64,000 nucleotides of DNA from Nitrincola iocasae. GTDB lineage: Bacteria > Pseudomonadota > Gammaproteobacteria > Pseudomonadales > Balneatricaceae. Positions 43,933 through 51,445 of this stretch are shown in pieces. The DNA lies in contig NZ_CP044222.1 in NCBI RefSeq assembly GCF_008727795.1, positions 682,001 through 746,000 on the forward strand, given 5' to 3'. The translations under genes were made by a program, and so were the position numbers. Each line of letters starts with the position of its first letter. The stretch's first letter is position 1. The notes under the pieces are model-generated. The model saw only the letters and a list, made by a program, of their open reading frames with translations, did no database searches and was not told the origin of the DNA.

Positions 43933-45513
43933 ATGAGTAAAGATATTCACGCGCAACGTATTCTGATTCTGGATTTCGGTTCCCAGTATACGCAGCTGAT
44001 TGCGCGCCGTGTCAGGGAGATCGGTGTATACAGTGAAATCCATCCCTGGGATATGACGCCGGACGCGATTCGTGACTTTGCTCCCAAGGGTATTATTCTG
44101 GCGGGTGGACCTGAGTCAGTGACTGAGCTGGATTCACCGCGTGCCCCGGCTGAAGTGTTTGAAATGGGGATTCCGTTGCTGGGTATCTGCTATGGCATGC
44201 AGACCATGGCGGAGCAGTTAGGTGGCAAGGTCAGTTGTTCTGAAAAACGCGAGTTTGGTTATGCCCGCGTCAAACTGGCCGACAGCCCCAGTCGTCTTCT
44301 GGAAGGTATTGAAGATCATATTGGCAATAACGGTTCGCTGTCGCTGGATGTGTGGATGAGCCATGGCGATAAGGTAACTGAGCTACCTGAGGGTTTTCAT
44401 GTCATCGCATCTACGGAATCCGCACCGATTGCAGCTATGTGTGATCCACAGCGTAATTTTTATGCCGTGCAGTTCCATCCTGAAGTAACCCACACCAAAC
44501 AGGGTATGCGCATTCTTGAGCGTTTTGTGCGTGAAATTTCCGGTGCTGAAGCCCTGTGGACAGCGCAGAATATCATTGATGATCTGATCAGTAAGGTACG
44601 TGAACAGGTCGGCGACAACAAGGTGCTGCTGGGCTTGTCCGGTGGTGTCGATTCATCTGTTGTGGCGGCGCTGTTGCATCAGGCGATCGGTGATCGACTC
44701 ACTTGTGTGTTTGTCGATAACGGTTTGCTGCGCAAGCAAGAAGGCAATCAGGTGATGGAGATGTTTGCCCGCAATATGGGGGTGAATGTAATTCGTGTCG
44801 ATGCTGAAGAGCGTTTCCTCGGACGTTTAGCCGGCCAGGCTGATCCTGAAGCCAAGCGTAAAATTATCGGTAACACCTTTATTGAAGTGTTTGATGAAGA
44901 AGCGCAGACACTGACCGAGTGCCGCTTTTTGGCACAGGGCACCATCTATCCGGATGTGATTGAATCCGCCGCCTCCAAAACCGGCAAAGCGCATGTGATT
45001 AAATCGCACCATAACGTCGGTGGCCTGCCAGACGATATGAATCTGGAATTGGTTGAGCCACTGCGTGAGTTGTTCAAAGATGAAGTCCGCAAGATAGGCC
45101 TGGAACTGGGTCTGCCGTACGATATGGTTTACCGCCATCCTTTCCCCGGCCCTGGCCTGGGTGTGCGTATCCTCGGTGAAGTGAAAAAAGAATACGCCGA
45201 TATCCTGCGTGAAGCCGATGCCATCTTCATTGAAGAGCTGCACAGAGCCGACTGGTATCATAAAACCAGCCAGGCCTTTGCCGTCTTCCTGCCCGTCAAA
45301 TCAGTCGGTGTAGTGGGTGACGGTCGTCGTTACGAATACGTTATTGCACTGCGTGCCGTAGAAACCATCGACTTCATGACCGCCCGCTGGGCACACCTGC
45401 CGTATGACTTTCTGGAAACCGTGTCTGGACGTATTATCAATGAAATCGCGCAGGTTTCCCGTGTGACCTATGATGTGTCCAGTAAGCCACCGGCTACGAT
45501 TGAGTGGGAATGA
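43933..45513 (+). CDS. guaA: GMP synthase (glutamine-hydrolysing)
   Basis: Aminates XMP to GMP. The 526-residue two-domain enzyme has the glutamine amidotransferase with ILDFGSQYTQLIARR, nucleophile LLGICYGMQTMAEQLGG (Cys about 86) and VQFHPEVTHT near 180. The ATP-pyrophosphatase domain has LLGLSGGVDSSVVAALL near 235. The C-terminal dimerisation domain has RHPFPGPGLGVRILGEVKKEY near 400 and ends SKPPATIEWE. A strong terminator follows. Confidence 0.97.
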   Translation: MSKDIHAQRILILDFGSQYTQLIARRVREIGVYSEIHPWDMTPDAIRDFAPKGIILAGGPESVTELDSPRAPAEVFEMGIPLLGICYGMQTMAEQLGGKVSCSEKREFGYARVKLADSPSRLLEGIEDHIGNNGSLSLDVWMSHGDKVTELPEGFHVIASTESAPIAAMCDPQRNFYAVQFHPEVTHTKQGMRILERFVREISGAEALWTAQNIIDDLISKVREQVGDNKVLLGLSGGVDSSVVAALLHQAIGDRLTCVFVDNGLLRKQEGNQVMEMFARNMGVNVIRVDAEERFLGRLAGQADPEAKRKIIGNTFIEVFDEEAQTLTECRFLAQGTIYPDVIESAASKTGKAHVIKSHHNVGGLPDDMNLELVEPLRELFKDEVRKIGLELGLPYDMVYRHPFPGPGLGVRILGEVKKEYADILREADAIFIEELHRADWYHKTSQAFAVFLPVKSVGVVGDGRRYEYVIALRAVETIDFMTARWAHLPYDFLETVSGRIINEIAQVSRVTYDVSSKPPATIEWE

Positions 45514-45556
45514 CATACTGATATCTAGCTAAGCCTAGCAGCAGGAAAAGTCTTCA

Positions 45557-45585
45557 AAGCCCAGCGTCTTCGCTGGGCTTTTCCG
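45557..45585 (+). terminator. Rho-independent terminator after guaA
   Basis: A perfect 10-bp stem AAGCCCAGCG / CGCTGGGCTT with a 4-nt loop TCTT, followed by TTCCGTTT. It lies 44 bp after the guaA stop and also faces the converging draT remnant. Confidence 0.85.
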
Positions 45586-45596
45586 TTTATGAATCA

Positions 45597-46264
45597 TCAC
45601 CAGCCCAGTTGAACCTCATACACCCCACCTATGACCAAATGCTCCTGCTCTCCTTGTAAAATACCGGGTAGCAGACCGGGAAAGTAGAGGAGCTTTGGAC
45701 CGGGCACCTGGGTTTCCAGAATGGCATCGCCGAAGGCACTGGCGGTGTCTCGGTCACTGCTAAACGAGCTGAGGTTATTTAGCACCAACTGATAATGACC
45801 GGCTTCAGGTGGGTTTAGCAGTTCGTGAGCTTCAATCCGATTGATTCCACGATAAAGCCGCCAGTGTTGCTGTTCTGGATAACGCCGCTCCAGCTCGTAT
45901 TGGCAGAAGCTGTAAAGCAGATCCAGTTGTGCCTCCAGGGCATTGGCGTTGTACAGTCCTCGTGAAACATCGGCCAGATAGGCGGCATAACAGGGGCTGT
46001 TGACGTCTTTGAGTGACCCCCGATGGTTACGCGGCAAGAGCCCGAAGCGTGACTCGACCCAATGTTTCAGTACTGCCGCTTCCATACCATCGGCATTAAA
46101 CATCCAGCCACGCAAAAGTCTCAGATAATCGGCCTTGTGTCGTTTCAGGCGTTGGCGCTGTGGATTCGCACCTGCACTATCCAGGTGATCCAGCAAAAAA
46201 GCTGAACACATGTACTGGCGAAAGTGCAGCGCCCGTACGGCGGGTTCTGCCAAGGCATTCAGCG
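45597..46264 (-). pseudogene. draT: draT, 5'-truncated by prophage insertion (dinitrogenase-reductase ADP-ribosyltransferase)
   Basis: DraT transfers ADP-ribose from NAD to an arginine of nitrogenase Fe protein, switching nitrogen fixation off. The frame carries the family sequence from LNALAEPAVRALHFRQYM onward, including YLRLLRGWMFN, VLKHWVESRFGL and QLDLLYSFCQYELERRY, and the ADP-ribosyltransferase triad R (LYRGIN), S (NNLSSFSSDRD) and E-x-E (QGEQEHL). The expected N-terminal 35-40 residues are missing. The open frame continues to 46457, but the part past about 46264 is phage DNA overlapping mor in another frame. The 5' remainder should lie at the prophage right end, outside the window. 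A naturally short variant is the alternative. Confidence 0.8.
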
Positions 46265-46352
46265 TGGTAAAAATGAGAGAGAGTGAGATAAATATACCAG
46301 TGAAAGCGTGATAAGTGTGGGAACAGATGGGAATTGGCTGAAACAAATGGGA
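46265..46352 (+). repeat. Candidate prophage left end with transposase-binding repeats
   Basis: Non-coding phage sequence between the draT break and the mor stop. A 12-bp motif occurs at 46321-46332 (GAACAGATGGGA) and at 46341-46352 (AAACAAATGGGA), exactly 20 bp apart. A weaker copy (aaaaATGaGAGA) begins near 46267. Mu-type ends start with TG and carry several MuA sites of about 22 bp, so the terminus may be TGGTAAAAATGAG at 46265. Confidence 0.5.
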
Positions 46353-46371
46353 GGGTGATTGAAAAACGTTT

Positions 46372-46737
46372 TCAATCTTGGCAATCATTTGGCGCGAAAA
46401 AATCTGGCTGGGTTTTGTCCCTTTGGCGCATCCGTTCAACCACCTTATATATGCCACGCGTAGTCATATTGAACTCACGGGCCAACTCAGAATGATTGCG
46501 GCCATTAAACTTGGCCCAGATCTCAGCATCGCGTTTAGCGATACCGAAGCGGTAGTCCTTTGGGATTGTGATCATCTGCCCGCCCCAGTGCTGGCATAGA
46601 TGATCAGCAATTGCAGCGCCGACCTGCGTAGCAGTCTCTGTATCGATACCGTGGTCAGTCACTATTCTACTAGCGTGATCCGCAACATCTTCTAATAGTT
46701 CGTGGCGTCGATGCTCCATATAACTGGACATAGTCAT
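46372..46737 (-). CDS. mor: Mor transcription activator family protein
   Basis: The middle-operon activator of Mu-like phages, which binds promoter DNA as a dimer. The 121-residue protein has an N-terminal dimerisation part (EHRRHELLEDVADHASRIV, then TATQVGAAIADHLCQHWGGQ) and a C-terminal helix-turn-helix in KFNGRNHSELAREFNMTTRGIYKVVERM near residues 75-105. It is the last gene of the leftward early operon, overlapping the gp16 gene by 4 bp. Its targets are expected upstream of the rightward late genes, around 58.4-58.6 kb. Confidence 0.88.
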   Translation of the reverse strand: MTMSSYMEHRRHELLEDVADHASRIVTDHGIDTETATQVGAAIADHLCQHWGGQMITIPKDYRFGIAKRDAEIWAKFNGRNHSELAREFNMTTRGIYKVVERMRQRDKTQPDFFAPNDCQD

Positions 46738-47294
46738 ACCCCTCGGCTTTGTAGATAAACAATCAGGCTCTGCATGAATCTAATATTGCGGTCCCACTTA
46801 TCAGGCAGCTGGGCTATAACCTGGTTGCGATCGCTTTCACACAGAGCTGCCATTAGCTCTTCACAGCCGACCTTTAAGCACTGTTTTTTATGCTCGTTAT
46901 CGAGGGCAGCTATAATAGCTTTCAGTTGCTTTTCAGTACGTATCCACGCGCAGCGCTCTATGCCAAACATCTGATTAGCGATGCTGTCCGCATAAGCCCA
47001 GGGCAAGCCCATGTCAGCCAGGAGCGCTTCAATTTTTGTGATCATTACTGGCATGGCACTATGGTCAAAGTTATGTGGTTTACCCTTGGTTTTGTTGTTT
47101 GGACGAACCTTGAAGCCTAGCTTTTTCATGGCTTCCAATACTGCTTTCAGTTTTGGAATACTCAGATTGGCGCTTGAGGTAGCTCCTTCCAATTCAGGAA
47201 TGGAGCCCAAAAACGCTCTATAGGTGTCGTCATCCATGCCTAGTTCACGCTTGGCAACATGGATGACTTTTATCAGCTTTATTTTATTGTTCAC
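46734..47294 (-). CDS. gemA: GemA/gp16 family regulatory protein (DUF1018)
   Basis: A 186-residue protein of the Mu gp16/GemA family. It has IHVAKRELGMDDDTYRAFLGSIPELEGATSSANLS near residues 11-45, LKAVLEAMKKLGFKVRP near 48 and MITKIEALLADMGLPWAYADSIANQMFGIERCAWI near 84. In Mu, GemA affects host gene expression and DNA topology; the exact role is unclear. It overlaps mor by 4 bp and the upstream gene by 4 bp, so the genes are translationally coupled. Confidence 0.88.
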   Translation of the reverse strand: MNNKIKLIKVIHVAKRELGMDDDTYRAFLGSIPELEGATSSANLSIPKLKAVLEAMKKLGFKVRPNNKTKGKPHNFDHSAMPVMITKIEALLADMGLPWAYADSIANQMFGIERCAWIRTEKQLKAIIAALDNEHKKQCLKVGCEELMAALCESDRNQVIAQLPDKWDRNIRFMQSLIVYLQSRGV

Positions 47295-47764
47295 CAGTCA
47301 GTATCCTTTATGTCCATTACTGCAGCGCTAACTGCTGAGCGCCTTCCGGCACGAGTTACATTTTCAGTCTGCATGTCAGATGGAAGTTGTAAGATGTCGC
47401 CCTCGGGTTGGGCCTGGCTGTGTCCATATCCCTCCAAAACCCTTGTCAGATAACGATGATTACTTAATGGTTTGAAGTCACCGGCTTGTTGTTTGCTACG
47501 CAGTTGCTCCACCGTTTGCACTAATGCTGGAACCAGTATGTTAAGCGGAGCCAGTGCTAACGCTTCGTTAGCGATGCGTAATGCGCGGTCATTTGCTAGA
47601 TCCCGCTGTTTACTTCTGAATAGACTCAGATAGCTGACCAGTGCAGCACCGGCGCTACGATCCAGCTTGGCCAGCAACGCCAGCAGGTCACGGCCAGACT
47701 CATCCTGCACTAACGCATCCAGGTGCAGGCGGCTGTGGCATACGGGGCAACGGCTAAGGTTCAT
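47291..47764 (-). CDS. Phage early protein with N-terminal CxxC finger
   Basis: A 157-residue protein that starts MNLSRCPVCHSRLHLDAL. It has a possible zinc knuckle (CPVCH) and a helical middle part (GRDLLALLAKLDRSAGAALVSYLSLF), then a polar C-terminus. The layout recalls small replication or helicase-loading accessories of phages, but no family was recognised with confidence. It overlaps neighbours by 1 and 4 bp within the early operon between DUF2786 and gp16 genes. Confidence 0.65.
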   Translation of the reverse strand: MNLSRCPVCHSRLHLDALVQDESGRDLLALLAKLDRSAGAALVSYLSLFRSKQRDLANDRALRIANEALALAPLNILVPALVQTVEQLRSKQQAGDFKPLSNHRYLTRVLEGYGHSQAQPEGDILQLPSDMQTENVTRAGRRSAVSAAVMDIKDTDW

Positions 47765-48492
47765 TAATACCCTCCAGCGCTATGCGCTAATGCCAATTTG
47801 TCACGGCCTATACCGGTTCTTTTGTCACCTTTAACGCCTTGGTGAAAGCTGACTTTTTGGCCATCTCGACCCCCTTGACGCAACGCATCATAGTCGTGGT
47901 TGCTTCTGCCCTTTGTGTTATCTCGCGTTTTGAGGTTTTCAAGTGGCTTGTCCCAGCGCTTAGCCTTATAGGCAGCAATGATGCTATTTTCAGATTCACT
48001 GCGCTGGTGTTTTGATACCTGCATCGCTACCGCATATATCCATGCCTCGGCGTATAAATCTCCACGGCGTACTTTTGTGGTTCGTTTAATTCTTTTATTC
48101 AAGCCAGACATATAGTTGCTCCGGTCACGCTTGAGATGACGGCCTAGTACTTCAAATGCATATCCGGCAATTTCAGCATTTCCTCCAAGACCATAAAACT
48201 CAAAATAGCCGCTCCACTTATAGCCATCATGCTTTGCACCATAGACAAGCTCTGCACCAAAAGCGTCTGCAATCATGTTTGCCAACATGGCAATATACGT
48301 TGGCGGATTTTTCCCTGCGCCCGCATTACTTGTAGCGGTTTCCACATCACTGATTGATATATCATCTGAAGTGATGCCGTGCATTTCCATCAGCTTCTGT
48401 GCTTGGCGCATAGCTGTTGCTGCCTCGTTGGCATTGCTAGACTTTGCTAAGCGCAAACACTTTTTGATTTTTTCTAGTATTTTACGGTCCAT
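47764..48492 (-). CDS. DUF2786 domain protein
   Basis: A 242-residue phage protein. The N-terminal DUF2786 helix pair is clear: KILEKIKKCLRLAKSSNANEAATAMRQAQKLMEMHGI at residues 3-39. The middle holds a conserved-looking FYGLGGNAEIAGYAFEVLGRHLKRDR near 100, and the C-terminus is basic (KTRDNTKGRSNHDYDALRQGG). DUF2786 proteins occur in many Mu-like and other phages without a proven function; the domain may bind nucleic acid. It overlaps the next gene by 1 bp. Confidence 0.8.
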   Translation of the reverse strand: MDRKILEKIKKCLRLAKSSNANEAATAMRQAQKLMEMHGITSDDISISDVETATSNAGAGKNPPTYIAMLANMIADAFGAELVYGAKHDGYKWSGYFEFYGLGGNAEIAGYAFEVLGRHLKRDRSNYMSGLNKRIKRTTKVRRGDLYAEAWIYAVAMQVSKHQRSESENSIIAAYKAKRWDKPLENLKTRDNTKGRSNHDYDALRQGGRDGQKVSFHQGVKGDKRTGIGRDKLALAHSAGGY

Positions 48493-48569
48493 CTCTAACC
48501 CCTTTAGCTGCTCATCAGTACCAAACCACTACGCTCGGCAGACCGGCAGGGCTGGCCTGCCGGTTTCGC

Positions 48570-48863
48570 TTATTTGTTCAGGGCTTCATCCAGGGTTTTG
48601 GTTGTCGAGAACTTCACCACGCGCTTGGCAGCTATCTCGATCTGTGCGCCGGTTTGTGGGTTGCGGCCGGTGCGGCTGGCGCGAGCGGAAACCTTCAGCT
48701 TGCCGATACCTTGTAGCGTGAACTCACCGGTTGTCTGCAGCGCTTCAGAACAGACGTCGCCCAGGCTGTCCAGTAGTGCGTTCACGTCTGCTTTGCTAAC
48801 AGCACGGTCATGGGTAAACTTCATTTTTTGCATTACGGCTTCAATAAGTTCAGTCTTTTTCAT
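48570..48863 (-). CDS. Phage-encoded HU-family DNA-binding protein
   Basis: A 97-residue HU/IHF protein. The ATG at 48863 (MKKTELIEAVMQKMKFTHDRAV) matches family starts; a longer frame to 48980 has no such support. The DNA-binding arm has GKLKVSARASRTGRNPQTGAQIEIAAKRVVKFSTTK near residues 52-88, with the GRNPQTG motif and proline at the arm tip. HU is a host factor for Mu transpososome assembly, so a phage copy may serve the neighbouring transposase. Confidence 0.92.
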   Translation of the reverse strand: MKKTELIEAVMQKMKFTHDRAVSKADVNALLDSLGDVCSEALQTTGEFTLQGIGKLKVSARASRTGRNPQTGAQIEIAAKRVVKFSTTKTLDEALNK

Positions 48864-48940
48864 GTTGATACCTATATATAGTGGCTGCTCATCAGTGCAG
48901 GGGTGCCATGTCTGCAGACGCCCGATCAGGGCGTTTCGCG

Positions 48941-49111
48941 TTAATGATCCGGTCTGCTTGATATGTATCCGAGGATCCAATTGATTGCGTCAAAGACGCC
49001 TTGTTCATAAGTTCCCTCTTCATGGTCTGTTGTCATTTGTTCGCCGTGTTCAAAGGCCCAAGCCAGCACCTCCTGAATCTCCGTCTCTTCAACTTTTACT
49101 GTTAATGACAT
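48941..49111 (-). CDS. Small acidic phage protein (56 residues)
   Basis: Reads MSLTVKVEETEIQEVLAWAF, then an acidic middle (TTDHEEGTYEQGVFDAINWI) and a short tail. An AAGGGGG ribosome site lies 7 bp upstream, and the frame fits between the HU and DUF3164 genes on the same strand. It was found by reading the gap. The family is not recognised; small proteins of this position are common in early operons of Mu-like phages. Confidence 0.65.
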   Translation of the reverse strand: MSLTVKVEETEIQEVLAWAFEHGEQMTTDHEEGTYEQGVFDAINWILGYISSRPDH

Positions 49112-49121
49112 AGCGGCCCCC

Positions 49122-49757
49122 TTAAAGACTGGCTAAATCAAGCGCGATCGGACGCCACTGGTCAGCATCGCCCGTGCGTTGATACAGCCGGACATAGGTC
49201 TTACTGCCAGTGATCTGGATGCTGTCTGCAATAGCATCCATCGCCTGCAGCCAGATAGGGTCGGTGATTTTCAAGCGTCGCAGGCCTAATACGCGACCGG
49301 TTGAAATTTTGCCTTCTTTATCTACCTGGAATGCATCATCCACAATCACCTTCAGTTCAGCGGGTGAGCCCTCTGACCAGCGGTGGATACACTGATCAAT
49401 CAGCTCTTTAGCAACCTGTAGGCGCTCATCAAAGACCAGGCTGTCGCTGATGGCCCGCTGGACTTTGTAGCGACCATCAAACGTAACCAGGGTGACGTTA
49501 CCTTTACGCCCCCCTAGCTGGACGTCGTAGCGCTCTGCACTCAGTTCAACAAACGCATTAATATCACCCAACAAAGCCAGCTTGAACTCGCGCATTTTTG
49601 CCTGCAGCTCTCTGGCCTTGTTGACGATCTCATTCACCAGCTCATCGCGGGTTAAGTCGATCTCGCTAATCATATCGATGGGTACCAAGCGGCCTGCCTG
49701 ATCTTCCAGGTAACCTTCGGGGATTTTCTTTTGTACTTGATGAGGCATGGTGTTCAT
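49122..49757 (-). CDS. DUF3164 family phage protein
   Basis: A 211-residue protein diagnostic of Mu-like prophages. It has YLEDQAGRLVPIDMISEIDLTRDELVNEIV near residues 16-45, AERYDVQLGGRKGNVTLVTFDGRYKVQRAISD near 75, LIDQCIHRWSEGS near 118 and ILRL-like IQITGSKTYVRLYQR near 180. In Mu relatives it sits in the early region after the transposition genes, as here. The function is unknown. It overlaps the upstream gene by 4 bp. Confidence 0.9.
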   Translation of the reverse strand: MNTMPHQVQKKIPEGYLEDQAGRLVPIDMISEIDLTRDELVNEIVNKARELQAKMREFKLALLGDINAFVELSAERYDVQLGGRKGNVTLVTFDGRYKVQRAISDSLVFDERLQVAKELIDQCIHRWSEGSPAELKVIVDDAFQVDKEGKISTGRVLGLRRLKITDPIWLQAMDAIADSIQITGSKTYVRLYQRTGDADQWRPIALDLASL

Positions 49758-50026
49758 GCGGCGTTCTCCTGTTTACCAGTAATGCTGAGCAGGATGTTTT
49801 TCACTTCCCACGGCTTGTTGATGACGACACTACGCAGCACGGCACGTGTAGTGGTGCCGTTGTCGTACACGTCCAGAAAGAGGTTGAGATCTTGCTCAGA
49901 CACGATCAACCCGTCGTTATGGTTTGGGGTGCTATAGATCGGGGCTTGCTGCAGACCCAGTCCAAAATACATCAGGCACCCAGCGGCACGCGTAGCCAGC
50001 AGATTAATGATCAGATAGTCATTCAT
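49754..50026 (-). CDS. Unrecognised phage early protein (90 residues)
   Basis: Starts MNDYLIINLLATRAAGCLMY from the ATG at 50026, which has GGGAGGAG 5 bp upstream. The sequence has a mildly hydrophobic N-terminus and a strand-rich C-terminal part (NLFLDVYDNGTTTRAVLRSV). No family was recognised. It overlaps its neighbours by 4 bp on each side, so it is translated as part of the early operon. Confidence 0.65.
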   Translation of the reverse strand: MNDYLIINLLATRAAGCLMYFGLGLQQAPIYSTPNHNDGLIVSEQDLNLFLDVYDNGTTTRAVLRSVVINKPWEVKNILLSITGKQENAA

Positions 50027-50289
50027 GAAAACTCCTCCCACTTAATCTCGCAGTCCGCTACGAACGCAACGCGCTCAATAATGCGTCGACCTGATCGGGT
50101 CATGCGCTTTGAGTACGCATTGGGCAGAGTGCTACAGGCAATCCCTGGAGTGATTTGAATCATTGGATGGCAACTTTCACCAATACTGATATTGGTGACT
50201 GACAACCCCATGGCATGTAGTGTTTTCACGGCCATGTTGGCGCGAAGCATCTGCTCGTTGATAATCTGGTCCAGTTTATTAATAGCCAT
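50023..50289 (-). CDS. Unrecognised phage early protein (88 residues)
   Basis: The ATG at 50289 (MAINKLDQIINEQMLRANMA) has AAGGAG at proper spacing; an ATG six bases earlier lies against the ribosome site. The protein is basic and mixed alpha/beta (MAVKTLHAMGLSVTNISIG, MTRSGRRIIERVAFVADCEI). No family was recognised. It directly follows the ATPase gene of the transposition module, with 4-bp overlap to the next gene. Confidence 0.65.
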   Translation of the reverse strand: MAINKLDQIINEQMLRANMAVKTLHAMGLSVTNISIGESCHPMIQITPGIACSTLPNAYSKRMTRSGRRIIERVAFVADCEIKWEEFS

Positions 50290-50299
50290 AGCCATCTCC

Positions 50300-51445
50300 T
50301 TAAACCTCACTAATTAGGTCAGATGTCACACGAGGGATACCGATCGCTGCCGCTTCATTCAGCGCCGCTGTCAGTACGTTATGAATTGCCAACGGATACA
50401 GCACTGAGAATGAGCCCCGGCCAGTTAGCTTTGCACGCAGCGCCTCAATAGCGTTGTTGTCCATCACGTCTGCCAGCACCTTGTCTGCCATTTTGAAGCG
50501 GTGCTGGAGATAGCCTTCCAGCTCCAGATCCAGCGGACGCAGCGTGACAACCTCGCACCGCTGCACCACTTCGCGCACAGTAGGGTTGCGCTCATCCAGC
50601 TTTTCAGCCAGTTCGGTTTGTCCTATCAGCACGATGCCCAGCAATTTCTGAAAGCCATCTTCCAGCTCGAAAAACCGCTTGAGGTGCTTCAGCGTAGGGA
50701 TCGGGATCCCATGCGCCTCTTCAATGATCAACAGATGACGGTTACCGGCACGCTGTGATTCCCGCAGCGCATGATGCACCTGGCGGAACCTGGCTTCGGG
50801 GCTCCGCTTTGGCAGCACGCCGGGGGCCACTTCAGCCATGATTGCTTCCGCGATATGGCTGGCCTTCAGCGTCTTACCCTTAATGTCGTTGTCTTCCATA
50901 CCCAAAACATAAGGCTCAATCACAATAACTGACTGATGATCACGGTTGATCCAGTCAATCAGATCGCGGCGCAGTGTCGACTTACCCGCGCCTGATTCAC
51001 CCACCACGGCAATAAAGCCGCCATGCTTGGCCGCCATGCGCAGCGACTCGCGCACATAGCGGCTATCTGGTGTCATAAAGACATCGTCTGACTGACGAAC
51101 GTCCTCGAAGGGATCGCGCACCAGGTTGAATGCACGCCGTGCGGCTGGCGTTAACTGCTGTTTGCGTAGTAACATAATGTCGTCCTCTATGGATGTTTTA
51201 TCCGGCGTGGGGCTGTTAGTGGCAGCCCCCGCCAATTCAAAAGCGTCTTTCAGATCGTTTTCCGTGGCTCCTGCCGTTAGTAAAAATTCCCGTATACCAG
51301 CCTTTATATCCTCCTGATTCAGTGATGCAGGCCAAATATCGTGATTAATAATCTGAGCAATGGATGCCTGGCTCAGGTCTACATTTCTGGCTAACTCAGC
51401 CTGTTTTTTACCGAGTCGCCCCAACAAACTTTTTAACTTCAGCAT
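50300..51445 (-). CDS. AAA ATPase of the transposition module (MuB-like, ExeA-type)
   Basis: A 381-residue ATPase that should bind target DNA and activate the transposase, as MuB does. An N-terminal helix-turn-helix (about residues 8-40, KKQAELARNVDLSQASIAQII) precedes an AAA core with Walker A GESGAGKST at 139-147 and Walker B HLLIIEEAHGIP near 235. It belongs with the TnpB/ExeA-like ATPases of BcepMu-type phages by overall layout. It overlaps the transposase stop by 7 bp. Confidence 0.9.
   Translation of the reverse strand: MLKLKSLLGRLGKKQAELARNVDLSQASIAQIINHDIWPASLNQEDIKAGIREFLLTAGATENDLKDAFELAGAATNSPTPDKTSIEDDIMLLRKQQLTPAARRAFNLVRDPFEDVRQSDDVFMTPDSRYVRESLRMAAKHGGFIAVVGESGAGKSTLRRDLIDWINRDHQSVIVIEPYVLGMEDNDIKGKTLKASHIAEAIMAEVAPGVLPKRSPEARFRQVHHALRESQRAGNRHLLIIEEAHGIPIPTLKHLKRFFELEDGFQKLLGIVLIGQTELAEKLDERNPTVREVVQRCEVVTLRPLDLELEGYLQHRFKMADKVLADVMDNNAIEALRAKLTGRGSFSVLYPLAIHNVLTAALNEAAAIGIPRVTSDLISEV

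Noticed and set aside
46265..46457. Extension of the draT frame to a Met at 46457
   Set aside because: These codons overlap mor in another frame and have no DraT similarity; the frame is fortuitously open across the phage junction.
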